From NCBI RefSeq assembly GCF_002584985.1, contig NZ_NUPZ01000041.1, forward strand, positions 143,464 through 207,463: a stretch of 64,000 bases of DNA, read 5' to 3'. Below are positions 51,488 through 60,293 of the stretch, in pieces. This DNA is from Bacillus sp. AFS029637. Lineage in GTDB: Bacteria > Bacillota > Bacilli > Bacillales > Bacillaceae_G. Below the pieces are notes generated by a model. The model ran no database searches. It saw nothing but the letters and a program-made list of their open reading frames with translations, and was not told the origin of the DNA. The position numbers were made by a program, and so were the translations under genes. Each line of letters begins with the position of its first letter. The first letter of the stretch is position 1.

Positions 51488-52195
51488 TTATATTTGTTTA
51501 TGTTCTTTTACGACTGCGTTACCTTTCTGATTAAAACTAGTATGATATTCTACAACACTAATTTCACATCCAGGACCAATTATAACGTTGTTTCCTCTTA
51601 CTACTTCAGCAATAGTATGTTCTAAATAAATATCATCTCCTTCAATAATCGATGTTTGAAGGCTTCCAGCATGACTTATAAATGGAACGAATCGTGCTTT
51701 TTTACGAACGGTAATCTTTTTACCACCGATTTCTCTTACTTTACTTCCTTCATAACGAAGTGAAATTTCAATATTTTCAGCATTAAGTAATCCATCACTT
51801 TCAAGACCACCAGTTAGTGATAGTTCCTCTACTTCAATATCTCCCTTCACATTTAAAGCACCTTTCACATCTACGAAATCACCTGAAAGCTTTCCTTTCA
51901 CTTCAATCATACCTCTAACTTTTGTTTTTTCAATATGAGCATCACCATTTATTTGTGTATTACCGTATACTTTTACATAATCCGCATTTACATTTCCTTG
52001 TACTTCACTATCTCCATACACAACATAATTTTTAACTTTCATATTACCGCGTACATCACTTGTGCCGTACGTTTTAAAGTCATTACAACTCATATCGTTA
52101 GAAATTGTTCCTTCGCCGCGAATCTTCACTTTATTATAATCTCCGCCTGCCGAACTACCAGAACCATTCACTGTAAGACTATGTTGATGTTCCAT
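51488..52195 (-). CDS. bacF: Bactofilin-like beta-helix protein (YhbF/BacF-type)
   Basis: 235 residues made of a short-period repeat typical of bactofilins: many xxVxGx units such as GTSDVRGNMKVKNYVVYG and DVKGALNVKGDIEVEEL, which build a right-handed beta-helix that polymerises. Layout (yhbD-like gene plus two bactofilins) matches B. subtilis yhbDEF, whose bactofilins act in flagellar assembly. Paralogue of the upstream gene, which shares REIGGKKITVRKK/KEIGGQTIKVRHR. Confidence 0.82.
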   Translation of the reverse strand: MEHQHSLTVNGSGSSAGGDYNKVKIRGEGTISNDMSCNDFKTYGTSDVRGNMKVKNYVVYGDSEVQGNVNADYVKVYGNTQINGDAHIEKTKVRGMIEVKGKLSGDFVDVKGALNVKGDIEVEELSLTGGLESDGLLNAENIEISLRYEGSKVREIGGKKITVRKKARFVPFISHAGSLQTSIIEGDDIYLEHTIAEVVRGNNVIIGPGCEISVVEYHTSFNQKGNAVVKEHKQI

Positions 52196-52213
52196 ACTGA
52201 TTTCTCCCTTCCT

Positions 52214-52924
52214 TTATACCTGCTTAATTTCTTTTACATTTGCACTTTTATCAACAGTAAGAACACCGGTATATTCTATGAGTTCAATCTCACAGTTCGG
52301 TCCTACTGTAACATTGTTTCCTCTTACCGTTTTTATGTGAGCATAATCAATATCGATATTGTCACCTTCTAATAGTTCCGCTTCTAACTGCAAACCAAAT
52401 ACTGTTTTAAACAGCCTACTTAATGTACCTGATCTATGTCTTACTTTAATCGTTTGACCACCAATTTCTTTCGCTCGACATGTACCGTGAATATTAATAT
52501 TTATTTCATCAGCGCTTAATAATCCGCCAATTGTAAATTGTCCTTCTGAAGAGAAAGTATCCACTTCACAATTACCGTCAATTGTTGCTTGACCATTGAC
52601 TTTAAATTCTTCACCAGTGACATTTCCACCTATCGTACCTTTTCCTGCAATTTTCAAACTGTTTGCCTTTACATTTTGCGTAATTGTTGCTTTTCCATCA
52701 ATTCGCATCGTTTCAGCATGAACTGTGCCATCGACTTTACCAGATCCGCTAATTCGTGCACTACTACTTTTCAAATCGCCAGTAACTGCACCGTAACCGT
52801 TACATTCAAATTGCTCACATTCAACATTTCCATTCACAGTCCCTTTTCCATTTAGTTGTACTTTATAAAACCCACCACCATTCGATGTACCATAACCGTT
52901 TATAATTAAATTTTCTGTACGCAT
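52214..52924 (-). CDS. bacE: Bactofilin-like beta-helix protein (YhbE/BacE-type)
   Basis: 236 residues with the same beta-helix repeat pattern (GRISGSGKVDGTVHAE, ATITQNVKANSLKIAGKG). N-terminus MRTENLIINGYGTSNGGGFYKVQ mirrors the paralogue's SLTVNGSGSSAGGDYNKVK. GGAGGAG precedes the ATG. Predicted to form cytoplasmic or membrane-tethered filaments with its partner. Confidence 0.82.
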   Translation of the reverse strand: MRTENLIINGYGTSNGGGFYKVQLNGKGTVNGNVECEQFECNGYGAVTGDLKSSSARISGSGKVDGTVHAETMRIDGKATITQNVKANSLKIAGKGTIGGNVTGEEFKVNGQATIDGNCEVDTFSSEGQFTIGGLLSADEININIHGTCRAKEIGGQTIKVRHRSGTLSRLFKTVFGLQLEAELLEGDNIDIDYAHIKTVRGNNVTVGPNCEIELIEYTGVLTVDKSANVKEIKQV

Positions 52925-52937
52925 TATTTCTCCTCCA

Positions 52938-53561
52938 CTACAATAGTTTAGTTTTTAATGCTTCTGTATACTTCATAATTGCTTCACGTAAAACAATCTT
53001 CGTTCCCCTTTCAAAAATCAAATCTTCAACATTTGATACTAATAAGCATGTAGAAATCCCCATTTTTCGGATCATAACTAAGTCACAATTTTTATGCTTA
53101 ATCGCTTCATAATTTTCTCGTAAAACTTGCAGAACCATTTTTCCTTCTTCTAAACTAACTTCTCCCGATTGCAATAGTTCTTCTAACATATACACATAAA
53201 GAATATCTACAAATTGAAAATCTTCCGTTTTGTTCGTTTGCTCTATGAAAAACTGTAAAACAGATTCTGATGTAATCCCTTTATGAATGAGATCTTCTTT
53301 CGTTAAAAGAATCTCTGTTACACTTGGTGAAAACATATTCGCTAATTCATCTAGTGATAAATCCTCTTTCATCGTTTGGATTTTATCAATACGCTCTAAA
53401 ATCTTTTCTTTCGGAAAAAATGTCTCCTGACCAGTGAATGTTGATTTCCGTACAAACCAATCTTCCGGAATTAAATTTTTTCTCTTCCACCTATATAACT
53501 GTCCATATGAAATACCAGTAAGCTCTAATAAATCTTTTTTTGAAATTAAATCTGTACTCAA
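52938..53561 (-). CDS. yhbD: YhbD-family (MerR-like) regulator
   Basis: 207 residues. N-terminal MerR-type helix-turn-helix (ISKKDLLELTGISYGQLYRWKRKNLIPEDW) and a helical C-terminal domain. Heads the bactofilin operon. TTG at 53561 is taken as the start after AAGGAGT; the frame opens 9 codons earlier, through the ribosome site. Probably controls its own operon through the GTAACA dyads upstream. Confidence 0.8.
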   Translation of the reverse strand: MSTDLISKKDLLELTGISYGQLYRWKRKNLIPEDWFVRKSTFTGQETFFPKEKILERIDKIQTMKEDLSLDELANMFSPSVTEILLTKEDLIHKGITSESVLQFFIEQTNKTEDFQFVDILYVYMLEELLQSGEVSLEEGKMVLQVLRENYEAIKHKNCDLVMIRKMGISTCLLVSNVEDLIFERGTKIVLREAIMKYTEALKTKLL

Positions 53562-53589
53562 CTGTATAACACTCCTTCCTAACAACAAT

Positions 53590-53650
53590 GTAACATAACA
53601 CTGTTACGCTGTAAATAAACTTTTACTACATTTAGCGTAACAATGTGTAA
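53590..53650 (-). promoter_or_regulatory. Operator dyads upstream of yhbD
   Basis: Two inverted copies of AGCGTAACArTGT (ending at 53594 on the minus strand and starting at 53634 on the plus strand) flank a weak promoter (TTTACA, 17-base spacer, TAGTAA on the minus strand). The inner copy also forms GTAACA-N6-TGTTAC (53590-53607). Arrangement fits MerR-type autoregulation. Confidence 0.6.
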
Positions 53651-53670
53651 ACCAAACCTGTTTTACACAG

Positions 53671-53717
53671 AAAAAAGGCTCTTGTACATTTCATGAAAAT
53701 GCATAAGAACCTTTATT
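53671..53717 (-). terminator. Terminator of the SgrR-like gene
   Basis: AAAGG...CCTTT with inner CATTT/AAATG and CTT/AAG pairs, T-rich on the minus-strand exit after the SgrR-like gene's stop. Confidence 0.75.
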
Positions 53718-53719
53718 CA

Positions 53720-55456
53720 TCAAGGTTTAAACCATATTTTATAATAATCAATCCACCCTTGTGAATTAATTATTATATTTTGTACTTTTTCGTGAGAACT
53801 TACCTCTTGTTTGTTGCGATATAACGGAACAATATGAATTCTACGTAACAATGTGTCCTCAATGTCGCGCAACAATGTGACCCGTTTCTCTAATTGATTT
53901 TCGGTAAAATACAGCTGTAATTCTTCATTAAAATTTATATTACTATGCTGATGAACGAAACTGTTTTTTGTAAGAAACATGTACAGCAGACTATCTTCTA
54001 ACCGTTCACTAATCGTTGCGCTATCATGCATCATATCAGCTTTTTGTATTATATTTATGTGCAATAACTCTTCTGTTTCTAGAAAATTGACTTCAATATT
54101 TACGCCATATTTTGCACACTCTTTTTGTATCCAATGTGCATCTTCAACATGGTCCCGTCCTTTAAATGTATAGAGTTGTAGTACTTCATTACGGTAAATA
54201 CTTCTCTTAATTAAACCTTTTATATCTTCTTCACTCTCTATTACACTGCCATTTGCTAATAGTAGCTCCTTTGCCACTTCTCCACGTTCTCCGCCGAGTT
54301 GTTGAACGATTGGATTGCCATGAATGATTTTATATAACGCTTTCCGGAATAACTCATCTTGCATTGGTCCCTCTTTCACTTGATTACATGTTATATATGT
54401 TACATTCGACTCAAGTCGAGACAGGTCTTTATTATGTTTCTCTCTATCTTTATACTGCGCCTTTACTAAAACATCATATGTATTGACACTTTGCTTTACA
54501 TTCCATAATTCAACGCGATCTAGAAAAGGCCTTTCTCGAAAATATAAATGATGAGCTTCTAGTATAAAGAGATTTTCATTCCTTTTATATAACCTAAAAG
54601 GCCCTGTCCCAATTAAATTTCCTGCTTCATCTTCATTTACGATAGAACACTGTTCTGTACTTAGCATATGTAAAAACATACTATTTTCCATATGTAATTG
54701 AATTTCTACAATATAATCATCTACTGAACGGACACTTGCAACGTGTTGTAACATCCATGCATGTGGATTGTTTTCAGCTTTCTGAAATCGATTCAGTGAG
54801 TATACAACTTCATGTGCAGTAAGTTGTTTTCCATTATGAAAGTAGACTCCTTTTCGTAAATAAAACGTCCATACCTTTTCAACATCATTATATTCCCAGT
54901 GAAATGCAAGTCTTGGTTCTATAATGTTTGTATTACCGTCTACATACACGAGTGTGTCGAATATATGTTTTACCATATGACACTCCGAACGCATTGTAGC
55001 GTAGACAGGATCTAATGCGATATCTAGATTCATTTGTACTTGCAAACGAAGCACATCTCTTCTCCCATAAGATGTCCTTTCAACTTGATAACCAAATATC
55101 GAATCGATCCACGTTTGAAACTGTGTTTGAAGCGATGGAAAATACGAGCTATACCTTTCAATAAATGCATTTCCGCTTTTTACATCCCCTTGTCTCGTTA
55201 TTTCTTTCCCTCGTTCTAAAATTAAAAATAGTGGATGTTTTTCAAATGACAATTTCGAACGATTTCCTCTTCCTCTGCCAGGAAACCACATAATCCAATG
55301 TAAGTCTTCCAATTTCTTTATGATTAGTTTACTATTTCTCTCCGTACAAAATAATGTTTCAGATATATTTTGTATTGTTATTTCTACTTGTTCCCCCTCT
55401 GATCGTCCTTTTCCATACTGAAGCCATAGGTGCATATATTGCTCCAAAACCGTCAT
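53720..55456 (-). CDS. SgrR-type transcriptional regulator (DNA-binding domain + solute-binding domain)
   Basis: 578 residues. The N-terminal winged helix (about 1-115, ETLFCTERNSKLIIKKLEDLHWIMWFPGRGRGNRS) is fused to an SBP_bac_5 solute-binding domain (about 150-560, with FYLRKGVYFHNGKQLTAHEVVYSLN). This is the architecture of SgrR, a sensor of small molecules. In E. coli sgrR is divergent from the sugar-efflux MFS gene setA; here it is also divergent, 101 bases from an MFS gene. ATG at 55456 follows AGGGGG. Confidence 0.88.
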   Translation of the reverse strand: MTVLEQYMHLWLQYGKGRSEGEQVEITIQNISETLFCTERNSKLIIKKLEDLHWIMWFPGRGRGNRSKLSFEKHPLFLILERGKEITRQGDVKSGNAFIERYSSYFPSLQTQFQTWIDSIFGYQVERTSYGRRDVLRLQVQMNLDIALDPVYATMRSECHMVKHIFDTLVYVDGNTNIIEPRLAFHWEYNDVEKVWTFYLRKGVYFHNGKQLTAHEVVYSLNRFQKAENNPHAWMLQHVASVRSVDDYIVEIQLHMENSMFLHMLSTEQCSIVNEDEAGNLIGTGPFRLYKRNENLFILEAHHLYFRERPFLDRVELWNVKQSVNTYDVLVKAQYKDREKHNKDLSRLESNVTYITCNQVKEGPMQDELFRKALYKIIHGNPIVQQLGGERGEVAKELLLANGSVIESEEDIKGLIKRSIYRNEVLQLYTFKGRDHVEDAHWIQKECAKYGVNIEVNFLETEELLHINIIQKADMMHDSATISERLEDSLLYMFLTKNSFVHQHSNINFNEELQLYFTENQLEKRVTLLRDIEDTLLRRIHIVPLYRNKQEVSSHEKVQNIIINSQGWIDYYKIWFKP

Positions 55457-55557
55457 AAAACGCCCCCTAAAAGATGAAAAATCTTCCACTTTCATTCTAC
55501 ACTTTTTCATTTCTTGCTTCCATCTTATCATTTCAATATAGAGAGGAGGATATAGAA

Positions 55558-56763
55558 ATGAATCAACTGATAAAACGTTATAACAAGCCCATTCTCATTC
55601 GATTTTTTGGTGAATTATTAGTCCGAACGACAGAAGCGATGCTAGCCATCATTTTTATTGTTCACGTTAATAAAGCGTTACATGGAAATATCATCGTAAC
55701 GATGCTTCTTTTCGGATTACAGCCACTATCTGATATTGTGTTTACATTAATTGCTGGTGGCGTAACAGATAAATACGGCCGAAAGAAAATCATGTTAATC
55801 GGGTTACTTTTACAAGCTTTTGCCATAAGTGGATTCGTTTTTGCTGAATCAGTCGTATTTTTCGCCTTACTTTATATCTTAAATGGTATTGGACGCTCCT
55901 TATATATTCCAGCACAGCGAGCTCAAATCGCTGACTTAACAAAGAAAGAACAACAGGCTGAAATATTTGCTGTTTTGCAAACGATGGGAGCGATTGGGTC
56001 TGTAATCGGCCCATTAATTGGCGCCTTTTTCTATAATAGTCACCCTGAATATTTATTTGTACTGCAAGGTGTAGTCCTTACGCTATATGCCGTACTTGTT
56101 TGGACGCAGCTTCCTGAAACAGCGCCACTTATGAAAAACATCAAAACAACGAAAGAAGCATATTCACCAAAACAATTTATTTCAAAACATTATGCTGTAT
56201 TTGGACTTATGGTTTCGACACTTCCTATTAGTTTTTTCTACGCTCAAACCGAATCGAATTATCGAATATATGCCGAAAGTGTATTTCCAAATTTTCTATT
56301 CGTACTTGTATTTATCTCGACTTGTAAAGCTGTTATGGAAGTCATTCTCCAAATCTTTCTTGTAAAATGGTCTGAACGATTTTCAATGTCTAAAATCATT
56401 ATCATTTCCTATACTTGCTATACATTAGCTGCGCTTGGATACGGTTATTCTACAACTATATGGTCATTATTCTTTACATTACTCTTTTTAGTAATGGGGG
56501 AAAGTATTGCTTTAAACCACTTGCTTCGATTCGTTTCACAAATTGCTCCAAGTCATAGACGCGGATTGTATTTTTCGATTTACGGTATACACTGGGATAT
56601 TTCAAGAACTTGCGGACCGTTTGTAGGAGCACTATTAGTAAGCATATTTAGTGGTAGTACTCTATTTTATATTTGTGCCTTCTTCTTAGTTATTGGTGGA
56701 ATTATTCAAGCAGTTTTCGTTCAGTCATTAGAGCGAACAAAAGTAAAAGAGCTATCCCTATAG
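55558..56763 (+). CDS. MFS transporter, probable efflux
   Basis: 401 residues with about 12 helices. MFS motif A is GGVTDKYGRKKIMLIGLL. Position facing an SgrR-type regulator suggests export of a sugar-like or other metabolite under its control (inference). ATG at 55558 follows GAGGAGG. Confidence 0.88.
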   Translation: MNQLIKRYNKPILIRFFGELLVRTTEAMLAIIFIVHVNKALHGNIIVTMLLFGLQPLSDIVFTLIAGGVTDKYGRKKIMLIGLLLQAFAISGFVFAESVVFFALLYILNGIGRSLYIPAQRAQIADLTKKEQQAEIFAVLQTMGAIGSVIGPLIGAFFYNSHPEYLFVLQGVVLTLYAVLVWTQLPETAPLMKNIKTTKEAYSPKQFISKHYAVFGLMVSTLPISFFYAQTESNYRIYAESVFPNFLFVLVFISTCKAVMEVILQIFLVKWSERFSMSKIIIISYTCYTLAALGYGYSTTIWSLFFTLLFLVMGESIALNHLLRFVSQIAPSHRRGLYFSIYGIHWDISRTCGPFVGALLVSIFSGSTLFYICAFFLVIGGIIQAVFVQSLERTKVKELSL

Positions 56764-56780
56764 GAACAGCTCTTTCTTTT
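56745..56780. terminator. Bidirectional terminator
   Basis: AAAAGAGCT/AGCTCTTTCTTTT stem overlapping the MFS gene's end, between convergent genes. Confidence 0.75.
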
Positions 56781-57456
56781 AACCTGCCATTTTATTCATA
56801 CTATCCTCCGGTGAGAAAACCGAAATATGATGTACTTTACCAGTTGAATTTGGAATAATGAACTTTAATTCAAATTGGTCGTTTACTTTATAGACATATA
56901 TTTTATCATTCCCATTTACTTTAACCGATGACGGTTTTCCTAAAGCTTTTTCGATTTCTTGTAACGTAATTAACTTAAGCTCAGCATGGTAAGAACGAAC
57001 ATCAAAAACTTGTGATCCTTTATTAAAGCCGAATGCAACATTTTTATTTGTAAAAGTTGCGTACATTCCGTTCCCCGCTTGCTCTGTTTTATCTGCTTTT
57101 CCCCACGCTTTTTCAATTTCCTCGATGTCACCTGTATGTGCTGCGTATGGTACGTTAGGTACTTTCCCTTCTTTTGCTTGCTCAAATAACTCTTTAACAT
57201 GGTTAATTGATTTTTGATTAAGTGTTGTATTTTTCGAATTCGAATCTGCTGAAGGTTTTGTTGAATCTTGATTTTTTGGTTTTTCCGTTGATTCTTTTTT
57301 CGATGCAGTATCCTCATTCTTGTTACCCGTTTCAGGCATATCATTTTCAGATGTTGAATTTGTTTGTTTCTTTTCCTCGGTATTCGCACAAGCAATCAAT
57401 GTTATTACACATGTTAAAGTTAGAAAAAATTTCAGTACTCTCAAATATACTTTCAT
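56779..57456 (-). CDS. YjgB-type (DUF4309) lipoprotein
   Basis: 225 residues. Lipobox LIAC (Cys23), a long Ser/Lys/Asn-rich spacer (25-78), then the DUF4309 domain (about 80-225: GDIEEIEKAWGKADKTEQAGNGMYATF, EIEKALGKPSSVKVNGNDKIYVYK). Function unknown; surface-anchored. AGGAGG site. Confidence 0.85.
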   Translation of the reverse strand: MKVYLRVLKFFLTLTCVITLIACANTEEKKQTNSTSENDMPETGNKNEDTASKKESTEKPKNQDSTKPSADSNSKNTTLNQKSINHVKELFEQAKEGKVPNVPYAAHTGDIEEIEKAWGKADKTEQAGNGMYATFTNKNVAFGFNKGSQVFDVRSYHAELKLITLQEIEKALGKPSSVKVNGNDKIYVYKVNDQFELKFIIPNSTGKVHHISVFSPEDSMNKMAG

Positions 57457-57727
57457 ACTTTTCTACCTCCTATTCATAAACATTCTATAACATTATTTTT
57501 ACCTTGCATCGATTTCAAATAAATTGAGATTTTGCTGTTTATACTTTCCTTATATACACCTTCTCTTCTTACCTGCTATATCCTTCTTCTATTGCATGAA
57601 ATAAAATATGTCACAAAAAGCATATGTAAATGCCAAAAAACAACAGACTTTATACCAAATAAAAAAAACCTGAAGTAAAACAGATTCTTTTCAAAATAAT
57701 ATATGTAGATACCTTATAAAAGTAAAA

Positions 57728-57955
57728 CTAAGAGATAAATGTTAATTTTTTTACATATGTAGTAATTGTACTTTTTACAGTTTCAAAATTATGAGCAAAT
57801 GTATTATCTCCACTCAGTGTCGTTATACATGTTAAGCCTGCTGCTTTAATAAAGTGTTTTACATCTACAAGCATTGAATTAGCCTCCATACATTTACTTA
57901 CGCTCATTAGAACAGATGTATTGCCATAGGAATATGGAAGAAATAAACAAGCCAT
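57728..57955 (-). CDS. Small hypothetical protein
   Basis: 75 residues with MACLFLPYSYGNTSVLMSVSKCMEANSMLV and a C-terminal LTFIS. Moderately hydrophobic, with several Cys. GGGGAG precedes the ATG at 57955. Not recognised. Confidence 0.5.
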   Translation of the reverse strand: MACLFLPYSYGNTSVLMSVSKCMEANSMLVDVKHFIKAAGLTCITTLSGDNTFAHNFETVKSTITTYVKKLTFIS

Positions 57956-58010
57956 CGTAAGCTCCCCTTGTTTATCCTGCAATCTACATGTCCCATATCC
58001 TATAATTAAA

Positions 58011-58035
58011 AAGCTGTCCTAATTAAGGACAGCTT
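58011..58035. terminator. Terminator
   Basis: AAGCTGTCCT/AGGACAGCTT perfect stem with a 5-base loop, downstream of the 58048 gene. Confidence 0.8.
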
Positions 58036-58047
58036 CAAATATGTATA

Positions 58048-58443
58048 TTACACTTCGATTGATTTACCATCTTCAACGATATGATAAAGTAAATGCGCTA
58101 AATGATGAATCGGACCATACTCTTCCTCTTCTTCATCTGTCTCGCCATGGAATTCAAGATCGTTTAAGTATAGTGCTAAAAATTGATAGTATAGTTTTAA
58201 ATCAAATCCGTAGCAAGCACTAGGCTCTTCATGATCTCCTTCATATTGTAACATTAAGTATTGATCATTTCCTTCTGCATCTTCTGCGTCAAAGAATACA
58301 AAGAAGCCAACGTTTGTATCTAAATCAAATAGATGACGAGTACCTTTTTCTGTTGCTTTATTGAAGTCCTCTTCACTTAGTTTATGTACTGTTGTCGCTT
58401 TTGCATTATCTTCTTGATGGAAATTTACTGTAAATGTTTTCAA
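58048..58443 (-). CDS. Acidic cytoplasmic protein, unknown function
   Basis: 131 residues beginning (TTG start) MKTFTVNFHQEDNAKATTVHKLSEEDF, with FFVFFDAEDAEGNDQYLMLQYEG and a C-terminal His/Glu-rich end (HHLAHLLYHIVEDG). Mostly helical and strongly acidic. TTG at 58443 is preceded by AGGAGGTG. Not recognised. Confidence 0.65.
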   Translation of the reverse strand: MKTFTVNFHQEDNAKATTVHKLSEEDFNKATEKGTRHLFDLDTNVGFFVFFDAEDAEGNDQYLMLQYEGDHEEPSACYGFDLKLYYQFLALYLNDLEFHGETDEEEEEYGPIHHLAHLLYHIVEDGKSIEV

Positions 58444-58499
58444 TGCTGACACCTCCTGATTGTATAACAGTAGCATAACAGATTAAACAACATAATTCA

Positions 58500-58532
58500 A
58501 AGGGACTGCTTACAAATGCAAGCAGTCCCTTG
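58500..58532. terminator. Terminator
   Basis: AAGGGACTGCTT/AAGCAGTCCCTT perfect 12-bp stem after the GlsB-family gene. Confidence 0.85.
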
Positions 58533-58535
58533 TAT

Positions 58536-58778
58536 TCATTTTCGCATTGACCGAAATAGAAAACTTACGATGAAAATCAAAATAATTGCACCAATTAAAG
58601 CTGGGACAATTGCATATCCACCTATAACAGGTCCAAAATTACCAAATAGCTTCGTACCAAGCCAAGAACCGACAATACCAGCAATAATATTACCAATTAC
58701 ACCACCAGGTACATCCCTTCCAATAAGTAAGCTTGCAAACCATCCTAATATACCACCGACAATTAAAGACCAAATCAT
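58536..58778 (-). CDS. GlsB/YeaQ/YmgE-family stress membrane protein
   Basis: 80 residues, three membrane helices with the family Gly pattern: IVGGILGWFASLLIGRDVPGGVIGNIIAGIVGSWLGTKLFG. Members are envelope-stress proteins of unknown mechanism. AAAGGAGG precedes the ATG at 58778. Confidence 0.92.
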   Translation of the reverse strand: MIWSLIVGGILGWFASLLIGRDVPGGVIGNIIAGIVGSWLGTKLFGNFGPVIGGYAIVPALIGAIILIFIVSFLFRSMRK

Positions 58779-58901
58779 ATGAAAGCCTCCTTTATATAGA
58801 AACAAAAATTATAATCAGAAACAATTGCTTACCATTAGTTATGTTTCATTTCTCATAAGTTATTCGCTCTTCAAAAATCAATCAGATTGTGTATACAAAA
58901 C

Positions 58902-59867
58902 TTAAGGACAATCCGGCTTCAATATCGTCTTCATAAACTCTTCTTTAAAAGCCGGATAGTTAAAACCAACCGCAATTTTTTGTACAGGCCTATTATCAAA
59001 CACCGTCGGCTCAGCTATTTTCCTAAAATCCGCAACACTTTGACCTCTCGTTACATCATTTGTCGTATTTATCCAAATTGCGGATTTTTTATATTCAAAA
59101 ATATCATCATTTATAAATGAAATGAACGGAAGTAAATCGTGAATCGGACTCCCACCAATACCCGGATACTCTTTTTTATAAAAGTTATCATAGTAAAAAT
59201 CAAGCATTGGCTTAATTAATTTCGCCTGTCCGGTTCCTTGTTTATCTATAATATCGACCATTTCAGGTGTAATAAGTGCTTCTTGCGTTACATTTAACGG
59301 ATATATAGTAGCGTTCTGCGCATACTTCATAACAATATTCGCCGCAATTGGGTCGCCGTAAAAATTCGCCTCAGACACTGGTGTAACATTACCAGGAAAT
59401 AGGAAAGCGCCTCCCATTATATAATATGAAGAAATACGATTCATTACATTTGGATACAATAAAAATAACGTTGCAAGTGTTGTCAAACGTCCCGTCGCCA
59501 CAATAACAATCTCTTCTGGACACGGCTCAATTAATGTAATCAACTCACAAAAATTTTCCCTTTTACAAATCCTCATTTCAGGAGGGATTATTGGTCCTAA
59601 ACCATGATCACCATGGATTTCAGGGAAAAATAAAGGTTCTTCAGCTGTCATAGGCCTACTAGCGCCCTCAATAATTTTCACTTCTGTCGCATAATATCTT
59701 TCTAAAAAATATACATTTTCCGTAACAATTTCCCTCGATACATTTCCATACTCTGCAACAATACCTAAAATATCTAATTTACATGTTTTATTCGCATAAA
59801 TTAAAGTAACAGCATCATCAATACCAAAATCTCCGAAAAAAATTATTTTCTTATTAACTGTCTTCAC
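58902..59867 (-). CDS. Nucleoside hydrolase (IunH-like)
   Basis: 321 residues. N-terminal motif reads IIFFGDFGIDDAVTL: the usual DxDxGxDD has Phe for the first Asp but keeps the calcium and ribose Asp residues. Other family signatures are EIHGDHGLGPI and the late EYPGIGGSPIHDLLPF. Splits nucleosides to base and ribose. GTG start almost touching AGAGGGG, so the start is less certain. Confidence 0.87.
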   Translation of the reverse strand: MKTVNKKIIFFGDFGIDDAVTLIYANKTCKLDILGIVAEYGNVSREIVTENVYFLERYYATEVKIIEGASRPMTAEEPLFFPEIHGDHGLGPIIPPEMRICKRENFCELITLIEPCPEEIVIVATGRLTTLATLFLLYPNVMNRISSYYIMGGAFLFPGNVTPVSEANFYGDPIAANIVMKYAQNATIYPLNVTQEALITPEMVDIIDKQGTGQAKLIKPMLDFYYDNFYKKEYPGIGGSPIHDLLPFISFINDDIFEYKKSAIWINTTNDVTRGQSVADFRKIAEPTVFDNRPVQKIAVGFNYPAFKEEFMKTILKPDCP

Positions 59868-59945
59868 CCCTCTTCAGCATAATCTACTACCATTATTATG
59901 CGAAAAAGACAAGGTGGTGAAACCGCACAAAATAATAAAAGCCGC

Positions 59946-60134
59946 CTATTTATTGGCGACTTCTATCTTTTTATAAGATAAATATGCTAATACATTTTTA
60001 CTGGAATCATATTTTGGATTATTTCCTCTTCTCGGTTCTCTCATATGTGTTTTTTCAAAACCAGGAATGTCCGGCATTTTCTCCATAAATTCAAGCATTT
60101 CTTCCTCGGTTCCTTCAATACGTACACGAATCAT
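59946..60134 (-). CDS. DUF3970 (YvzF-like) small protein
   Basis: 62 residues: MIRVRIEGTEEEMLEFMEKM, then an RGNNPKY-type basic loop and LAYLSYKKIEV. Matches the short DUF3970 family of Bacillus. Function unknown. GAGGAA site. A bcr-like repeat lies in its upstream leader. Confidence 0.72.
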   Translation of the reverse strand: MIRVRIEGTEEEMLEFMEKMPDIPGFEKTHMREPRRGNNPKYDSSKNVLAYLSYKKIEVANK

Positions 60135-60204
60135 TATTACTATTCCTCAATTCTCATTTTCTCTGTACTAAGTATATCGTACTTCGGAAAGACTGCAACA
60201 TATT

Positions 60205-60293
60205 TATTCTGCTATTTGCCGGGTAGCTCGATTGGTGAAGACTAGTAATTAGAAATAAGTGGGCACTCCCTCGTTGACTAAAATTTCACTTTA
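60205..60293 (-). repeat. Intergenic repeat related to 49366-49516
   Basis: Read on the minus strand it begins AAAGTGAAATTTTAG, then AGGGAGTGCCCACTTA and CACCAATCGAGCT, paralleling the element at 49366. In both places it lies in the same orientation ahead of a short gene. Confidence 0.6.

Noticed and set aside
51935-52372. Plus-strand 145-codon frame across the bactofilin genes
   Set aside because: Spans two genes on the other strand and mirrors their beta-helix repeats; no ribosome site.
56970-57395. Minus-strand 141-codon Lys/Gln/Ile-rich frame
   Set aside because: Out-of-frame reading of the YjgB-type lipoprotein gene; low complexity without a family match.
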